This document shows positions 43,176 through 53,803 of a DNA stretch of 64,000 nt, in pieces. Made by a program: the position numbers and the translations under genes. The stretch is from Hyphomicrobiales bacterium (GTDB taxonomy: Bacteria; Pseudomonadota; Alphaproteobacteria; Rhizobiales; Beijerinckiaceae). Position 1 is the first letter of the stretch. Each line of letters begins with the position of its first letter. The stretch spans positions 1 through 64,000 of the forward strand of contig JAIXTP010000021.1 in NCBI GenBank assembly GCA_027483895.1, in the 5' to 3' direction. The notes beneath the pieces were generated by a model, which was not told the origin of the DNA, ran no database searches, and worked only from the letters and a program-made list of their open reading frames with translations.

Positions 43176-43724
43176 ATGGCCGAGCACAGGCATATCCGGG
43201 TCCTTTTCGGCGAAGAGGACATCGCCGCACGGAATGCGGAGATCGCCGAAGTGATCGCGGCGCGCGAGCCGAAGGACCTGTTGGTGGTCGCGGTGCTGAA
43301 GGGCAGCTTCATGTTCGCCGCGGATCTGATGCGGGCGCTGCATCGCGTCGGCCTCGCGCCGCAGGTCGAGTTCATGCATCTCGCCAGCTATTACGAGGGC
43401 ACCACGTCGAGCGGGCAGGTGACGATCCTCAAGGACGTCGAGAGCGACGTGCGCGACCGTGACGTGATCCTCGTCGACGACATCCTCGAATCGGGCCGGA
43501 CGCTCGCTTTCGCCAAAGACCTGCTGGCGGCGCGCGGTGCACGCGTGACGACCTGCTGCCTGTTGGAAAAGCCGGGCAAGCGGGCCGTCCATCTCGAAGC
43601 CGACATCGTCGGCTTCAGCTGCCCGGATCTGTTCGTGGTGGGCTACGGCATGGACGTGGCCCACTCCTTCCGCGAACTGCCCTTCATCGGCGTGATCGAG
43701 CCGGGCGACGGATTCTCAGCCTGA
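43176..43724 (+). CDS. hpt: Hypoxanthine phosphoribosyltransferase
   Basis: A 182-residue purine-salvage enzyme making IMP or GMP from the base and PRPP. The PRPP motif is VILVDDILESGRTL near residue 108, and LVVAVLKGSFMFAADLMR is the N-terminal pyrophosphate loop region. AAGGGA precedes the ATG. Its last nine bases overlap the convergent tspO gene. Confidence 0.95.
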   Translation: MAEHRHIRVLFGEEDIAARNAEIAEVIAAREPKDLLVVAVLKGSFMFAADLMRALHRVGLAPQVEFMHLASYYEGTTSSGQVTILKDVESDVRDRDVILVDDILESGRTLAFAKDLLAARGARVTTCCLLEKPGKRAVHLEADIVGFSCPDLFVVGYGMDVAHSFRELPFIGVIEPGDGFSA

Positions 43725-44222
43725 GCGGTTCAGCAGCACGACGCCGAGATTGATGGCCGTCGCATAGGCGACCCACAGCGGATAAGGCACCAGCAGCCAC
43801 GCCGCGGGCCGGTCCAGCTGCGCGAACACGACCATGGTCGCGAGGATCAGCGCCTCGAAGACCACGATGATCGCCAGGGCGAGCGGCGGGTTCTTCAGGC
43901 CGAAAAAGGCGGCGGACCAGAGCACGTTCAGAACGAGCTGGGCGAGGAACAGGACGATGGCGCGCGTGCGCAGGGCGCCCGCGTCCTCGACCCGCAGGAT
44001 CCGTTGGAAACTGATCGCCATCAGAGTGAACAGCAGCGTCCAGGCCGGGCCGAAGACCCAATTCGGCGGCGTGAAGGACGGCTTTTCGAGCGTCGCGTAC
44101 CAGTTCGGGATCCGCGGCATGGTCACCGCGCTGCCGAGAAGGCTCGCGGCGACGACGAGGATGACGGCCGCGACGACGAGGCCGCGACTCTCGCGCAGAG
44201 GTCTGAGAGGAAAACGGGTCAT
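43716..44222 (-). CDS. tspO: TspO/MBR family tryptophan-rich sensory protein
   Basis: A 168-residue membrane protein with five predicted helices. Typical motifs are WYATLEKPSFTPPNWVFGPAWTLLF, ending LNVLWSAAFFGLKNPPLAL and YPLWVAYATAINL. TspO binds porphyrins and regulates pigment genes in Rhodobacter. The upstream amidotransferase is nine bases away on the same strand. Confidence 0.95.
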   Translation of the reverse strand: MTRFPLRPLRESRGLVVAAVILVVAASLLGSAVTMPRIPNWYATLEKPSFTPPNWVFGPAWTLLFTLMAISFQRILRVEDAGALRTRAIVLFLAQLVLNVLWSAAFFGLKNPPLALAIIVVFEALILATMVVFAQLDRPAAWLLVPYPLWVAYATAINLGVVLLNRSG

Positions 44223-44231
44223 CGAGGGGAC

Positions 44232-44966
44232 TTAGGAGGCCGTGCGCCCCCGCGCAACCCCGTCCGATCGGCCGATCCACCCGTCGAGGAAGGCGTCGAG
44301 CCAGCGTTCGACGCTCCGGTCGTGCAGATACCAGCCCTGAAGATGCTCGTGGCGCGCCCGCGCCCCCGGCATCGCCATGCGCTCATGCGCGCGGACCGTC
44401 CAGCGGCACATCATGGCGTAGGTGACTTCGGGGTGGAACTGCAGGCCGAAGGCCTTGGCGCCGACGCGGAAGGCCTGATTCTCGAACATCTCGCCCTTGG
44501 CGAGGGTCGTCGCGCCGGGCGGGACGTCGAAGCCCTCCCGGTGCCAGTGATAGACGTGCGAGGGCCAATGCGCCCCGATTTCCGACGAGAAGGCGTGTCC
44601 GTCCTCGGTCGGCGAGATCGCGTAATAACCGATTTCTGCATGCCCCGCCGGATGCGCGCAGACGCGGCCGCCGAGCAGGTTCGACAGCATCTGGGCCCCG
44701 AGGCAGAGCCCGAGAAAAGGCTTCTCGGCCGCGAGGACGGTGCCGATCCAGTCGGTCTGCCGCCGGATCCAGGGGTCGGGATCGTTCGCGCTCATCGGCC
44801 CGCCGAAGATCACGGCGCCCGCGTGATGCTCCATCGTCTCGGGAAGCGCGCAGCCGAGCGGCGGCCGCCGGATGTCGAGATGGAAGCCGCGCTCCCGAAG
44901 CAGGCGTCCGACCCGGCCGGGGGTCGAATGCTCCTGATGCAGGACGACGAGGATCGAACGGGACAC
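44232..44966 (-). CDS. Class I glutamine amidotransferase-like protein
   Basis: A 244-residue GATase1 protein. The nucleophile is C88 in FLGLCLGAQMLSNLLGG, with the partner histidine in LQFHPEV and glutamate two residues on. It resembles GuaA-like stand-alone amidotransferases; the acceptor is unknown (gamma-glutamyl compounds and purines are options). No synthetase partner is adjacent. Confidence 0.88.
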   Translation of the reverse strand: MSRSILVVLHQEHSTPGRVGRLLRERGFHLDIRRPPLGCALPETMEHHAGAVIFGGPMSANDPDPWIRRQTDWIGTVLAAEKPFLGLCLGAQMLSNLLGGRVCAHPAGHAEIGYYAISPTEDGHAFSSEIGAHWPSHVYHWHREGFDVPPGATTLAKGEMFENQAFRVGAKAFGLQFHPEVTYAMMCRWTVRAHERMAMPGARARHEHLQGWYLHDRSVERWLDAFLDGWIGRSDGVARGRTAS

Positions 44967-45104
44967 GGGCGTGAACTGAGCCGGGAAGGATGACGAAAAT
45001 TGTCAGATTCGACGCCTTGCGTCGAGCAGGCGGAATACGGAACGACGTGACATCAACACGCCTGATCGTCAGTATGAGAACTTCGATACGATCGAGCGAT
45101 TTCG

Positions 45105-45512
45105 ATGCCTCTTCGTTTTTTTCCCCGCATGGGCCAGGTCTTCGTTGCCGACTTCAGTGACCTGTCCGAACCCGAAATGACAAAAATTCGCCCGGTCGTC
45201 GTAGTATCGCCGCGTTTGCCGTACCGTTCCGAACTCGTTGCGGTCGTTCCGATCAGTCTGACCCCGCCGCGGCATTCTCTGCCCTTCTGCTACCGCCTTT
45301 CGAAGAACTACCACCCCGAAGAGCCGGATGATCTGCCCTGCTGGGCCAAGGCGGACATGGTGACGAATGTCGCTCTCAGACGATTGGACGGCTTCAAGGT
45401 CGGGCGACGCCGATGGGTCTATCCCAACCTCCGCGATGAGGACCTGAAAGGTGTCCGCCGGGCGGTGCTCTGCGGCTTGGGTCTTGATCGATTGCCTGCC
45501 GAAGGTTCCTGA
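45105..45512 (+). CDS. PemK/MazF-like toxin family protein, no antitoxin seen
   Basis: A 135-residue protein with the MazF/PemK-type barrel: GQVFVADFSDLS near residue 9, KIRPVVVVSPR near 27, ELVAVVPISLTP near 43, and WAKADMVTNVALRRLDGFKVG around 80. Known relatives cut RNA. The 138-base gap upstream and the next gene contain no small antitoxin gene on this strand, so it is either an orphan, a domesticated member or paired elsewhere. GC is about 57% (hand count over 45121-45240), below its surroundings, compatible with transfer. ATG at 45129 is a possible later start. Confidence 0.78.
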   Translation: MPLRFFPRMGQVFVADFSDLSEPEMTKIRPVVVVSPRLPYRSELVAVVPISLTPPRHSLPFCYRLSKNYHPEEPDDLPCWAKADMVTNVALRRLDGFKVGRRRWVYPNLRDEDLKGVRRAVLCGLGLDRLPAEGS

Positions 45513-45518
45513 TATAAT
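45492..45518 (+). promoter_or_regulatory. Promoter with perfect TATAAT before a candidate small RNA
   Basis: A consensus -10 TATAAT at 45513-45518, just past the toxin gene's stop, with a partial -35 TTGCCT at 45492-45497 (15-base spacer). Such perfect -10 boxes stand out in this GC-rich sequence. Confidence 0.6.
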
Positions 45519-45524
45519 CTTTTC

Positions 45525-45652
45525 CTGTAGCCCGGTCGTCGGGCATTGAGACCCGTTTCGGCGGGCAGGCCTCTCGCCGAGCGATGACAAGCTCAGAGGG
45601 TGCCTAGATAGTGTCGGGTCCGAAAAGCCTCGCTCATGCGGGGCTTTTCGCT
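45525..45652 (+). ncRNA. Candidate structured small RNA (about 125 nt)
   Basis: No coding frame is convincing here. From the inferred start the RNA can fold as a 5' hairpin GCCCG/CGGGC (45529-45543), then a rod: GACCCG pairs with CGGGTC, GGCA with TGCC, CCTCT with AGAGG, ending in a GAGC/GCTC loop, then the 13-bp terminator. Promoter, rod and terminator together support a real non-coding RNA. It does not show the GGAA-type loop of signal-recognition-particle RNA; a 6S-like RNA or a lineage-specific small RNA is possible. Class not recognised. Confidence 0.55.
45621..45650 (+). terminator. Terminator of the candidate small RNA
   Basis: A 13-bp stem CGAAAAGCCTCGC/GCGGGGCTTTTCG with loop TCAT and one T-G pair, followed by CTTTTC. 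Strong hairpin; the T run is interrupted. Confidence 0.75.
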
Positions 45653-45673
45653 TTTCGGGTCCCCTAAAGGTCG

Positions 45674-45698
45674 ATGGCCGGGGAACGCCCCCGGCCAT
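45674..45698 (-). terminator. Hairpin downstream of acsA
   Basis: A 10-bp stem ATGGCCGGGG/CCCCGGCCAT lies 28 bases past the acsA stop; the following minus-strand sequence has only a short T run. Probable transcript end for acsA. Confidence 0.5.
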
Positions 45699-45725
45699 CA
45701 AGGTTCAGTCGCTCGCCGAACGCCC

Positions 45726-47669
<1,944 letters not shown>

Positions 47670-47843
47670 GCAAGTCTCCCCCGTCATTCGCGTCGCGCGA
47701 GGCGACGGCTTATTCGACTGCACCGCTTTTCCGCGGTCCGCCTTCGGGCGGCATCTTGCCGAGGAGGGGCTCCGGCGGCAAGGCGACGAAGCTTCGCACT
47801 TTCGTCGCGGGACGGAAGAACGAGGCGGTCGGCCCGGTCCGGG

Positions 47844-48260
47844 TCAGAGCCCGCCCATCCGGCAAACGAGGTTCCATTCGTCCTCGGTGACGGGCTGCAC
47901 GGAAAGCCGCATGGAAGTGACGAGCGACATCGCGGACAGACGCGGTTCGCCCTTCACGTCGGCCAGCGTCACGGGCCGGGGGAACGGCTTCACGGCCTTG
48001 ATGTCGACGACGACCCAAGGCTCGCCGGGCTCCGCGGTGGGATCGGGATAGGCTTCCCGGATCACCTCGACGATGCCGACGATCTCCTTGCCTTCGTTGG
48101 AGTGGTAGAAGAACCCCCGGTCGCCGAGCTTCATGCTCGTCAGGTTCTTCTTGGCGAGGTGATTGCGCACGCCGTCCCAGAAGGTGCCCTTGTCGCCCGC
48201 GGCGACCTGCTGGTCCCACGACCATTTGAAGGGCTCGGACTTGTAGAGCCAGTAAGCCAT
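47844..48260 (-). CDS. EVE domain-containing protein
   Basis: A 138-residue EVE (Thy28-like, PUA-related) domain protein. MAYWLYKSEP, GDRGFFYHSNEGKEIVGIVEVI and PRLSAMSLVTSMRLSVQPV are the family's conserved strands. EVE domains bind modified nucleobases in DNA or RNA. Stand-alone copies in alphaproteobacteria commonly lie downstream of tsaD-gpsA, as here; the TagO-like gene ends 8 bases before it. Confidence 0.93.
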   Translation of the reverse strand: MAYWLYKSEPFKWSWDQQVAAGDKGTFWDGVRNHLAKKNLTSMKLGDRGFFYHSNEGKEIVGIVEVIREAYPDPTAEPGEPWVVVDIKAVKPFPRPVTLADVKGEPRLSAMSLVTSMRLSVQPVTEDEWNLVCRMGGL

Positions 48261-48268
48261 CGTTTTGT

Positions 48269-48895
48269 TCACCACCCGCAGGTTTCGCGCAGAGGAGCGA
48301 CGGCCGCGTCCAGCCCGGCCACGGAGAAGGACGTCTCCTGCGGATTGGAGTTGAACGGCGTGAAGCGGACCAGAAGCTCCTGCTTGCCGAACATGGATTT
48401 CACCGTCGCGACCGGATCGGGAAGGAAGAGCGCCTCGCCGTCGGTCGATTTCGAGGTCCGGACCGAGCGCACCGGATCCTTGTCGGTCCGCAGCTGAACG
48501 GTCGCGCCCATATGGCCGTATTCGACGGCCGGGCTCATGCCGAAGACGATGTAAACGGACGTCTTCCGTTCCTGACATCGGACATGCAGCGTCGGCGTAT
48601 GGACCTTTCCCGGCCAGCCGGAGACCGTCTCGCGCGCGGTGGTCGAGAGATGAACGCTCTTGGAATCGTCGAACCGCGAGACGTCGGTCGACGATCGCCA
48701 GCTGCCGACCGTGCGTTCGAGGGAGGTCGATGCGGGGCCGGGGACCAGCGCGTCATAGCAGGCGAGGCGCTCGAGCCCGGATTCGATCGCACGGCAGCGG
48801 CGCAGCTCTTCCGTCGACGCCGAAGCCGCCGAAGCCGAGAAAAGAAGAAGGGCGGCCCCGGGGAGGGAGGCGCCCGCGAAATCTGCGGTCTTCAT
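48269..48895 (-). CDS. Secreted TagO/VasI-like protein
   Basis: A 208-residue exported protein with a signal peptide (about residues 1-26) and features of the T6SS-associated TagO/VasI family: RRCRAIESGLERLACYDAL near the mature start, SKSVHLSTTARETVSGW, and LHVRCQERKTSVYIVFGM. No type VI secretion genes are in the window, so a T6SS role is doubtful. It overlaps the gpsA stop by four bases, in the slot where a YciI-like gene often lies in relatives. Confidence 0.7.
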   Translation of the reverse strand: MKTADFAGASLPGAALLLFSASAASASTEELRRCRAIESGLERLACYDALVPGPASTSLERTVGSWRSSTDVSRFDDSKSVHLSTTARETVSGWPGKVHTPTLHVRCQERKTSVYIVFGMSPAVEYGHMGATVQLRTDKDPVRSVRTSKSTDGEALFLPDPVATVKSMFGKQELLVRFTPFNSNPQETSFSVAGLDAAVAPLRETCGW

Positions 48896-49887
48896 GCACG
48901 CTCGTCCTTGAGCGGCCGATTCATCAGCATCTCGACCGCCTCGCCGACGGATATGGCGGAGGAAAGCACCGCGTCCACCGCCTCGGCGATCGGCATGTCG
49001 ACGCCGCGCGCCCGCGCCATGTCGACGAGGATGCGCGCCGTGTGCACGCCCTCCGCGAGCTTCCCGCCCCCGGCCTCATGGATCGGAAAACCCCGGCCGA
49101 GATCGTATCCGAAGGCGAAATTGCGCGACTTGGTGGAGCCGCAGGTCAGCACGAGGTCGCCGAGGCCCGACAGGCCCATCAGCGTTTCGGGCCGACCGCC
49201 GAAGGCCCGGGCGAACCGGGACAGCTCCGCGAAACCGCGGGCCGTGAGCGCGGCGCGGGCGCTTTCCCCGAGGCGGCGGCCTTCGACCACGCCCGCCGCG
49301 ACCGCGAGCACGTTCTTGGCGGCGCCCCCGATCTCGACGCCGCGCACGTCGTCCGAGTGATAGACGCGGAAAGTGCCGGAGGAGAGGCCGTGCGCCAGCG
49401 CCCGCGCGACCGTCGCGTCGGGAGCGGCCAGCACGACCGCCGTCGGAAGACCGCGGGCGACGTCGTCGGCGAAGCTCGGGCCGGACAGCACCGCGGGCAT
49501 CGCCCCGGGCAGGGCGTCCGCCACGATCTCGGACATGAATTCGCCGCTCGCCCGGTCGATGCCCTTCGCGCAGATGACGACGGGGACGCCCTTCTTCATC
49601 ACGAGGGAGAGCGCGTCGGCGACGCTGCGCACCGTCTGCGCGGGGACCACCAGCAGCACCGCGCGGGCGGAACGGACGGCTTCGGCGAGCGAGGCCTCGG
49701 GCCTGACCCGCTCATGCAGCGGGATTCCGGGCAGGCGCAGGGCGTTCTCGCGTTGCGCGACCATGGCCGCGACGTGATCGGGGTCGCGCCCCCAGAGCGT
49801 GACGTCGGCGCCCGCCCGGGCGGCGGCATTGGCCAGCGCGGTGCCCCAGGCACCCGCGCCGATCACGGCGACGGAAGACGGGATCAT
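48892..49887 (-). CDS. gpsA: Glycerol-3-phosphate dehydrogenase (NAD(P)+)
   Basis: A 331-residue GpsA that makes sn-glycerol-3-phosphate for phospholipids. [17 protein letters not shown] is the nucleotide-binding motif, [20 protein letters not shown] and the catalytic lysine in [13 protein letters not shown] follow, with [12 protein letters not shown]. The start at 49887 overlaps the tsaD stop by four bases. Together with plsC it belongs to phospholipid synthesis. Confidence 0.96.
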   Translation of the reverse strand: MIPSSVAVIGAGAWGTALANAAARAGADVTLWGRDPDHVAAMVAQRENALRLPGIPLHERVRPEASLAEAVRSARAVLLVVPAQTVRSVADALSLVMKKGVPVVICAKGIDRASGEFMSEIVADALPGAMPAVLSGPSFADDVARGLPTAVVLAAPDATVARALAHGLSSGTFRVYHSDDVRGVEIGGAAKNVLAVAAGVVEGRRLGESARAALTARGFAELSRFARAFGGRPETLMGLSGLGDLVLTCGSTKSRNFAFGYDLGRGFPIHEAGGGKLAEGVHTARILVDMARARGVDMPIAEAVDAVLSSAISVGEAVEMLMNRPLKDERA

Positions 49888-50930
49888 GCCGGAACTCCCG
49901 CCCGGGGCTCGAGCGCCCAGCGCGCCCGCGGGGCCGTGCCGAGATCGTCCGTCATACCCCGACGCAGGCGTTCGATGCCCGCCCAGGCGATCATCGCACC
50001 GTTGTCCGTGCAGAGCGCGAGCGGCGGGGCCACCATCGGCAGGCCCGCCTCGCCGGCGAGACGCTGCAGGGCGCGGCGGATCGAGGCATTGGCCGCGACG
50101 CCGCCGGCGACCACGAGCGCCGTCGGGTTGCCGACCTTGTCGCGATGCATCCGCAGCGCCGAACGCGTCCGGTCCACGACGACGTCCACCACGGCGGCCT
50201 GAAAGGACGCGCAGAGATCGGCGACGTCGGTGGGCGTGAGCGGGGCCACCCGCTCGGCTTCGAGCCGCACCGCGGTCTTCAGGCCCGAGAGCGAGAAATC
50301 GGCTCCGGGCCGGCCGATCATGGGCCGCGGCAGGGCGAAACGTTCGGGATCGCCGCGCAGCGCCTCCCGCTCGACCGCGGGCCCGCCGGGATAGGGAAGA
50401 CCGAGCATCTTCGCCGTCTTGTCGAAGGCTTCGCCGATCGCGTCGTCGATCGTGCCGCCGAGGCGCAGATAGTCGCCCACGTCGCGCACGACGACGAATT
50501 GCGTGTGGCCGCCCGAAGCGAGAAGCAGGAGATAGGGAAAGGCGATCCCGTCGGTCAGCCGCGGCGTCAGCGCATGGGCTTCCAGATGGTTGATCGCGAG
50601 GAAGGGCTTCTTGCCGACGAGCGCCAGCGCCTTCGCGGCGGTGAGGCCGACGATGACACCGCCGATGAGGCCGGGGCCCGCGGCCGCGGCGATGCCGTCG
50701 AGATTGGACAGGCGGCATCCCGCCTTGCGCAGCGCCTCCGCCACGAGGCGGTCGAGCGCCGTGACATGGGCGCGGGCCGCGATCTCCGGCACGACGCCGC
50801 CGTAAGGCGCGTGATCCGCGATCTGGCTGAGGATTTCGTTGGAAAGGATGCGCGCACGGCCGTCCGTCTCGCGCTCGACGATCGCGGCGGCGGTCTCGTC
50901 GCAGGTCGTCTCGATCCCGAGAACGCGCAT
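49884..50930 (-). CDS. tsaD: tRNA N6-threonylcarbamoyladenosine transferase TsaD
   Basis: A 348-residue TsaD (Gcp/Kae1), which adds threonylcarbamoyl to A37 of ANN-reading tRNAs. It begins [17 protein letters not shown]. The metal-binding HxxxH is in NHLEAHAL (near residue 115), followed by [12 protein letters not shown]. The start at 50930 is fixed by this universal N-terminus. Divergent from hemC, 91 bases away, the usual alphaproteobacterial arrangement. Confidence 0.97.
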   Translation of the reverse strand: MRVLGIETTCDETAAAIVERETDGRARILSNEILSQIADHAPYGGVVPEIAARAHVTALDRLVAEALRKAGCRLSNLDGIAAAAGPGLIGGVIVGLTAAKALALVGKKPFLAINHLEAHALTPRLTDGIAFPYLLLLASGGHTQFVVVRDVGDYLRLGGTIDDAIGEAFDKTAKMLGLPYPGGPAVEREALRGDPERFALPRPMIGRPGADFSLSGLKTAVRLEAERVAPLTPTDVADLCASFQAAVVDVVVDRTRSALRMHRDKVGNPTALVVAGGVAANASIRRALQRLAGEAGLPMVAPPLALCTDNGAMIAWAGIERLRRGMTDDLGTAPRARWALEPRAGVPA

Positions 50931-51021
50931 CGTCTTGCCGAACCTCTTCGATTCGCCGCGCTTTCGCGGCCGACGTCCGAACCCTATAGTGCGCCCGCGC
51001 GGGGACGCAAACGGGGGGATC

Positions 51022-51939
51022 ATGGCTGAATTCACGATCGGAACGCGGGGCAGCCCCCTCGCGCTCTGGCAGGCGAACACGGTCGCGGCGCGGCTGCGCG
51101 CGGCTCTGGGGCTCGGCGAGGCGGATGTCGTCCTCTCGGTGATCAAGACCTCCGGCGACGCGATTCAGGACCGGGCGCTCTCGCAGGCGGGCGGCAAGGG
51201 CCTGTTCACGAAGGAGATCGACGAAGCGCAGCTCGACGGGCGCGCCGAGATCGCCGTCCATTCCGCCAAGGACCTGCCGACGACGCTGCCCGAAGGCCTC
51301 GTCGTGGCGGGCTATCTCGAACGCGAGGACGTGCGCGACGCGCTGATCTCGCGCAACGGCGGCGGCCTCGCCGATCTGCCGCAGGGCGCGGTGGTCGGCA
51401 CCGCCAGCCTGCGCCGCGCGGCGCTGATCCGCCGTCTGCGCCCCGATCTCCGCACCACGCTGCTGCGCGGCAATGTCGAGACGCGGCTCAGAAAGGTGCA
51501 TGAAGGCGAGGTCGACGCGACGCTGCTCGCGCTCGCGGGTCTCAAGCGCCTCGGCTATGCCGACCGGGCCTCCGCGCTTTTGTCGGAAGCGGATTTCCCG
51601 CCCGCCGTGGGCCAGGGCGCGATCGCGATCACGACGCGGGCGGACGATTCGCGCGCCCTCGCCGCCGTCCGGCGCATCGCGCATGAGCCGACGCGCATCG
51701 CGCTCGAAGCGGAGCGGGCCTTCCTGAAGGTTCTCGACGGTTCGTGCCGCACGCCGATCGCCGGGCATGCGGTCGTGAACGGTTCGACGCTGGATTTCCG
51801 CGGCATGGTGCTGCGCGAGGACGGCAGCGAAGTCTTCGAGGAACGGCGCAGCGGCGCGCACGACCAGGCCGACGCGCTCGGCGCCGAAGCGGGCCGGGCG
51901 GTTCTCGCCAAGCTTCCCGCCGGCGTTCTTCCGCACTGA
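51022..51939 (+). CDS. hemC: Porphobilinogen deaminase
   Basis: A 305-residue hydroxymethylbilane synthase. [12 protein letters not shown] opens the protein, [13 protein letters not shown] and [18 protein letters not shown] are substrate-binding Arg-rich segments, and the dipyrromethane cofactor cysteine is in [13 protein letters not shown] near residue 242. First gene of hemC-hemD-mic60-hemY. Haem and, through later enzymes, cobalamin for Ecm depend on this pathway. Confidence 0.97.
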   Translation: MAEFTIGTRGSPLALWQANTVAARLRAALGLGEADVVLSVIKTSGDAIQDRALSQAGGKGLFTKEIDEAQLDGRAEIAVHSAKDLPTTLPEGLVVAGYLEREDVRDALISRNGGGLADLPQGAVVGTASLRRAALIRRLRPDLRTTLLRGNVETRLRKVHEGEVDATLLALAGLKRLGYADRASALLSEADFPPAVGQGAIAITTRADDSRALAAVRRIAHEPTRIALEAERAFLKVLDGSCRTPIAGHAVVNGSTLDFRGMVLREDGSEVFEERRSGAHDQADALGAEAGRAVLAKLPAGVLPH

Positions 51940-51947
51940 GCCGCTCC

Positions 51948-52697
51948 ATGCGGGTCCTGATCACGCGACCCGAAGCCGACGCCGAGCGCACCGCCGAGCG
52001 GGTCCGCGCGCTCGGCCATGAGCCGGTCCTCGCGCCGCTGATCCGGATCGTGCCGACCGGCGCCGCTCTGCCCGACGTCCCTCCGGACGCGGTCCTCGCC
52101 ACGAGCCGCAATGCCGTCGCCGCGATCCGCGGGGACGCGGGCCTCTCCCGCGACGTGCCGCTCTTCGCGGTGGGCGCGGAAACGGCGGCGGCGGCCCGCG
52201 CCGCGGGCTTCGGCCGCGTCGTCGACGGGGGCGGGACGGCGGAAAGGCTCGCGGAAGCCGTGGGTGCGGCCATGCCGCGAGGCGCGCGGCTTCTCTATGT
52301 CGCGGGCAGGCCGAGAAAGCCCCATCTCGAATCCGCGCTGTCGGGCGCCTACGTCCTCGACGTCGTGGAGGTCTATCGCAGCGAAGCCGCGGCAACGCTT
52401 CCGCCCGACGCGCGTTCCCTGCTCGGGGCGGGCGCCGATCCCGTGGCCGTTCTGCACGCGTCGCGCAATGCGGCGGACGTCTTCATCCGGCTGGCGGACG
52501 AGGCGGGAGCGGGCGAACGGGCCCGCGCGGCGCTTCACCTCGTCGTTTCGGAGGATGCGGCGGAACCGCTGCGGCGCGCCGGATGCCGCGAAATCCGGGT
52601 CTCGCCCCGGCCGACGCCGGACGCCTTGCCCGAGCTGCTGCAGCCCCTCGACGCGCGCCGGGGTGGTCCGGCGCCGAACGACCATGTAGAACCGTAA
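51948..52697 (+). CDS. hemD: Uroporphyrinogen-III synthase
   Basis: A 249-residue HemD, a poorly conserved family. The N-terminal VLITRPEADAERTAERV and central LLYVAGRPRKPHLESAL, followed by VVEVYRSEAA, match the two-domain fold. Eight bases after hemC, which supports the assignment strongly. It closes the tetrapyrrole ring with inversion of ring D. Confidence 0.92.
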   Translation: MRVLITRPEADAERTAERVRALGHEPVLAPLIRIVPTGAALPDVPPDAVLATSRNAVAAIRGDAGLSRDVPLFAVGAETAAAARAAGFGRVVDGGGTAERLAEAVGAAMPRGARLLYVAGRPRKPHLESALSGAYVLDVVEVYRSEAAATLPPDARSLLGAGADPVAVLHASRNAADVFIRLADEAGAGERARAALHLVVSEDAAEPLRRAGCREIRVSPRPTPDALPELLQPLDARRGGPAPNDHVEP

Positions 52698-52720
52698 CGG
52701 AAGCAGGAGGAGGGGCGAGA

Positions 52721-53803
52721 ATGGCGAAGAAGGTCAGGACCGGAACCCCGGAGACGCCGACCGAGGCCGAAACGCCCTCCTCCGTCGAAACGGTCGCCGT
52801 ACCGCTCGAAGCCGAAGCCGACCGGCGCGCGCCGGCAGACGAAACCCTCGCCTCGCCGGATCCCGTCCCGACGCCGGAGGCCCTCACGCCCGACGTGCCG
52901 CGCGCGGGTGCCGGCACGATCCTCGGGGCGGGCCTATTGGGCGGCGTGATCGGCGCGGGGCTTCTCGCCGCGGGTCTCATCTGGCTCGCACCGCTCGCCG
53001 AACTCTCCGACCGCATCGGCGCCGCCGAGACCGCCTTGGGCCAGAACGCCTCGCGCCGCGCCCTCGAAGCCGCCGAACGCCGGATCACGGCGGCGGAAGC
53101 ACGGATCGAGGCCGTGAAATCCGAAGTCGAATCCCGCCCTGCGGATTCCGGTTCCGCCCCCGATCTCGTGCCCTTGGCCGAACGCATCGGTCGGCTCGAT
53201 CAGGCATCGAACGGCAATCGCGAGCGGCTGGACAAGCTCGAACGCGCGCTTGCCGAGCGCCCCGCCTCGCTCGGCCCCGAAGCGGCGCGCCTGTCGGTCG
53301 CCCTCCTGCTGCGGGACAGGCTGCGCGCGGGCGTGGCCGGCGGCGCGGAACTGGCCGCGCTCGAAGCGCTGGGGACCGATACGGGTCTCCTTGCCCCGCT
53401 GCGCCCCTTCGCGCGGACGGAACCCCCTTCCGCCCAAAAGCTCGCAACCGATTTCGAGGCCGTCGCGCCCGCGATCATCAAGGCGGGCGGCAGCGATGCG
53501 GGCGTGGGTGAAAAACTCGCCGCCGCGCTCTCGACCGCGGTGAAGATCCGCCGGCTGGACGAACCCGCGGCTCAAGGCTCGGCCGACACGACCGAAGCGA
53601 TCCGGGCCGCGCTGCGGGCCGACCGCCTCGCCGAGGCGGACCGGCTCTGGACGTCACTGTCGCCCGCCGCCCGGGACGCGTCGCGCGCATGGCACGAAGC
53701 CTTGGCGCTTCGTGCCGCGGCCCTTTCCGGCGCGGACGCGCTGGTCGCGGCCGCCGTCGACCGCGCCGCGATGGCGGCGAGAAGCGGAGGGGCGGCACGA
53801 TGA
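52721..53803 (+). CDS. Mitofilin-like envelope protein (alphaproteobacterial Mic60)
   Basis: A 360-residue protein with a Pro/Glu-rich N-terminal region (1-60), one membrane span around residues 66-90 (Gly/Ala/Leu-rich), a coiled coil (about 92-190) and a C-terminal helical mitofilin-like domain. Bacterial Mic60 is known to lie between hemD and hemY in alphaproteobacteria and is linked to intracytoplasmic membrane shaping. AGGAGGAGGGG precedes the ATG. Overlaps hemY by four bases. Confidence 0.85.
   Translation: MAKKVRTGTPETPTEAETPSSVETVAVPLEAEADRRAPADETLASPDPVPTPEALTPDVPRAGAGTILGAGLLGGVIGAGLLAAGLIWLAPLAELSDRIGAAETALGQNASRRALEAAERRITAAEARIEAVKSEVESRPADSGSAPDLVPLAERIGRLDQASNGNRERLDKLERALAERPASLGPEAARLSVALLLRDRLRAGVAGGAELAALEALGTDTGLLAPLRPFARTEPPSAQKLATDFEAVAPAIIKAGGSDAGVGEKLAAALSTAVKIRRLDEPAAQGSADTTEAIRAALRADRLAEADRLWTSLSPAARDASRAWHEALALRAAALSGADALVAAAVDRAAMAARSGGAAR

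Noticed and set aside
43020-43664. N-terminal extension of FtsE reaching into the divergent hpt gene
   Set aside because: The extra residues are antisense to hpt; FtsE proteins begin at the FENVGLRYG region.
49884-51936. A continuous minus-strand frame joining gpsA to sequence opposite tsaD and hemC, suggesting a fusion
   Set aside because: The upstream part is the antisense of hemC and a shifted frame of tsaD; gpsA starts cleanly at 49887.
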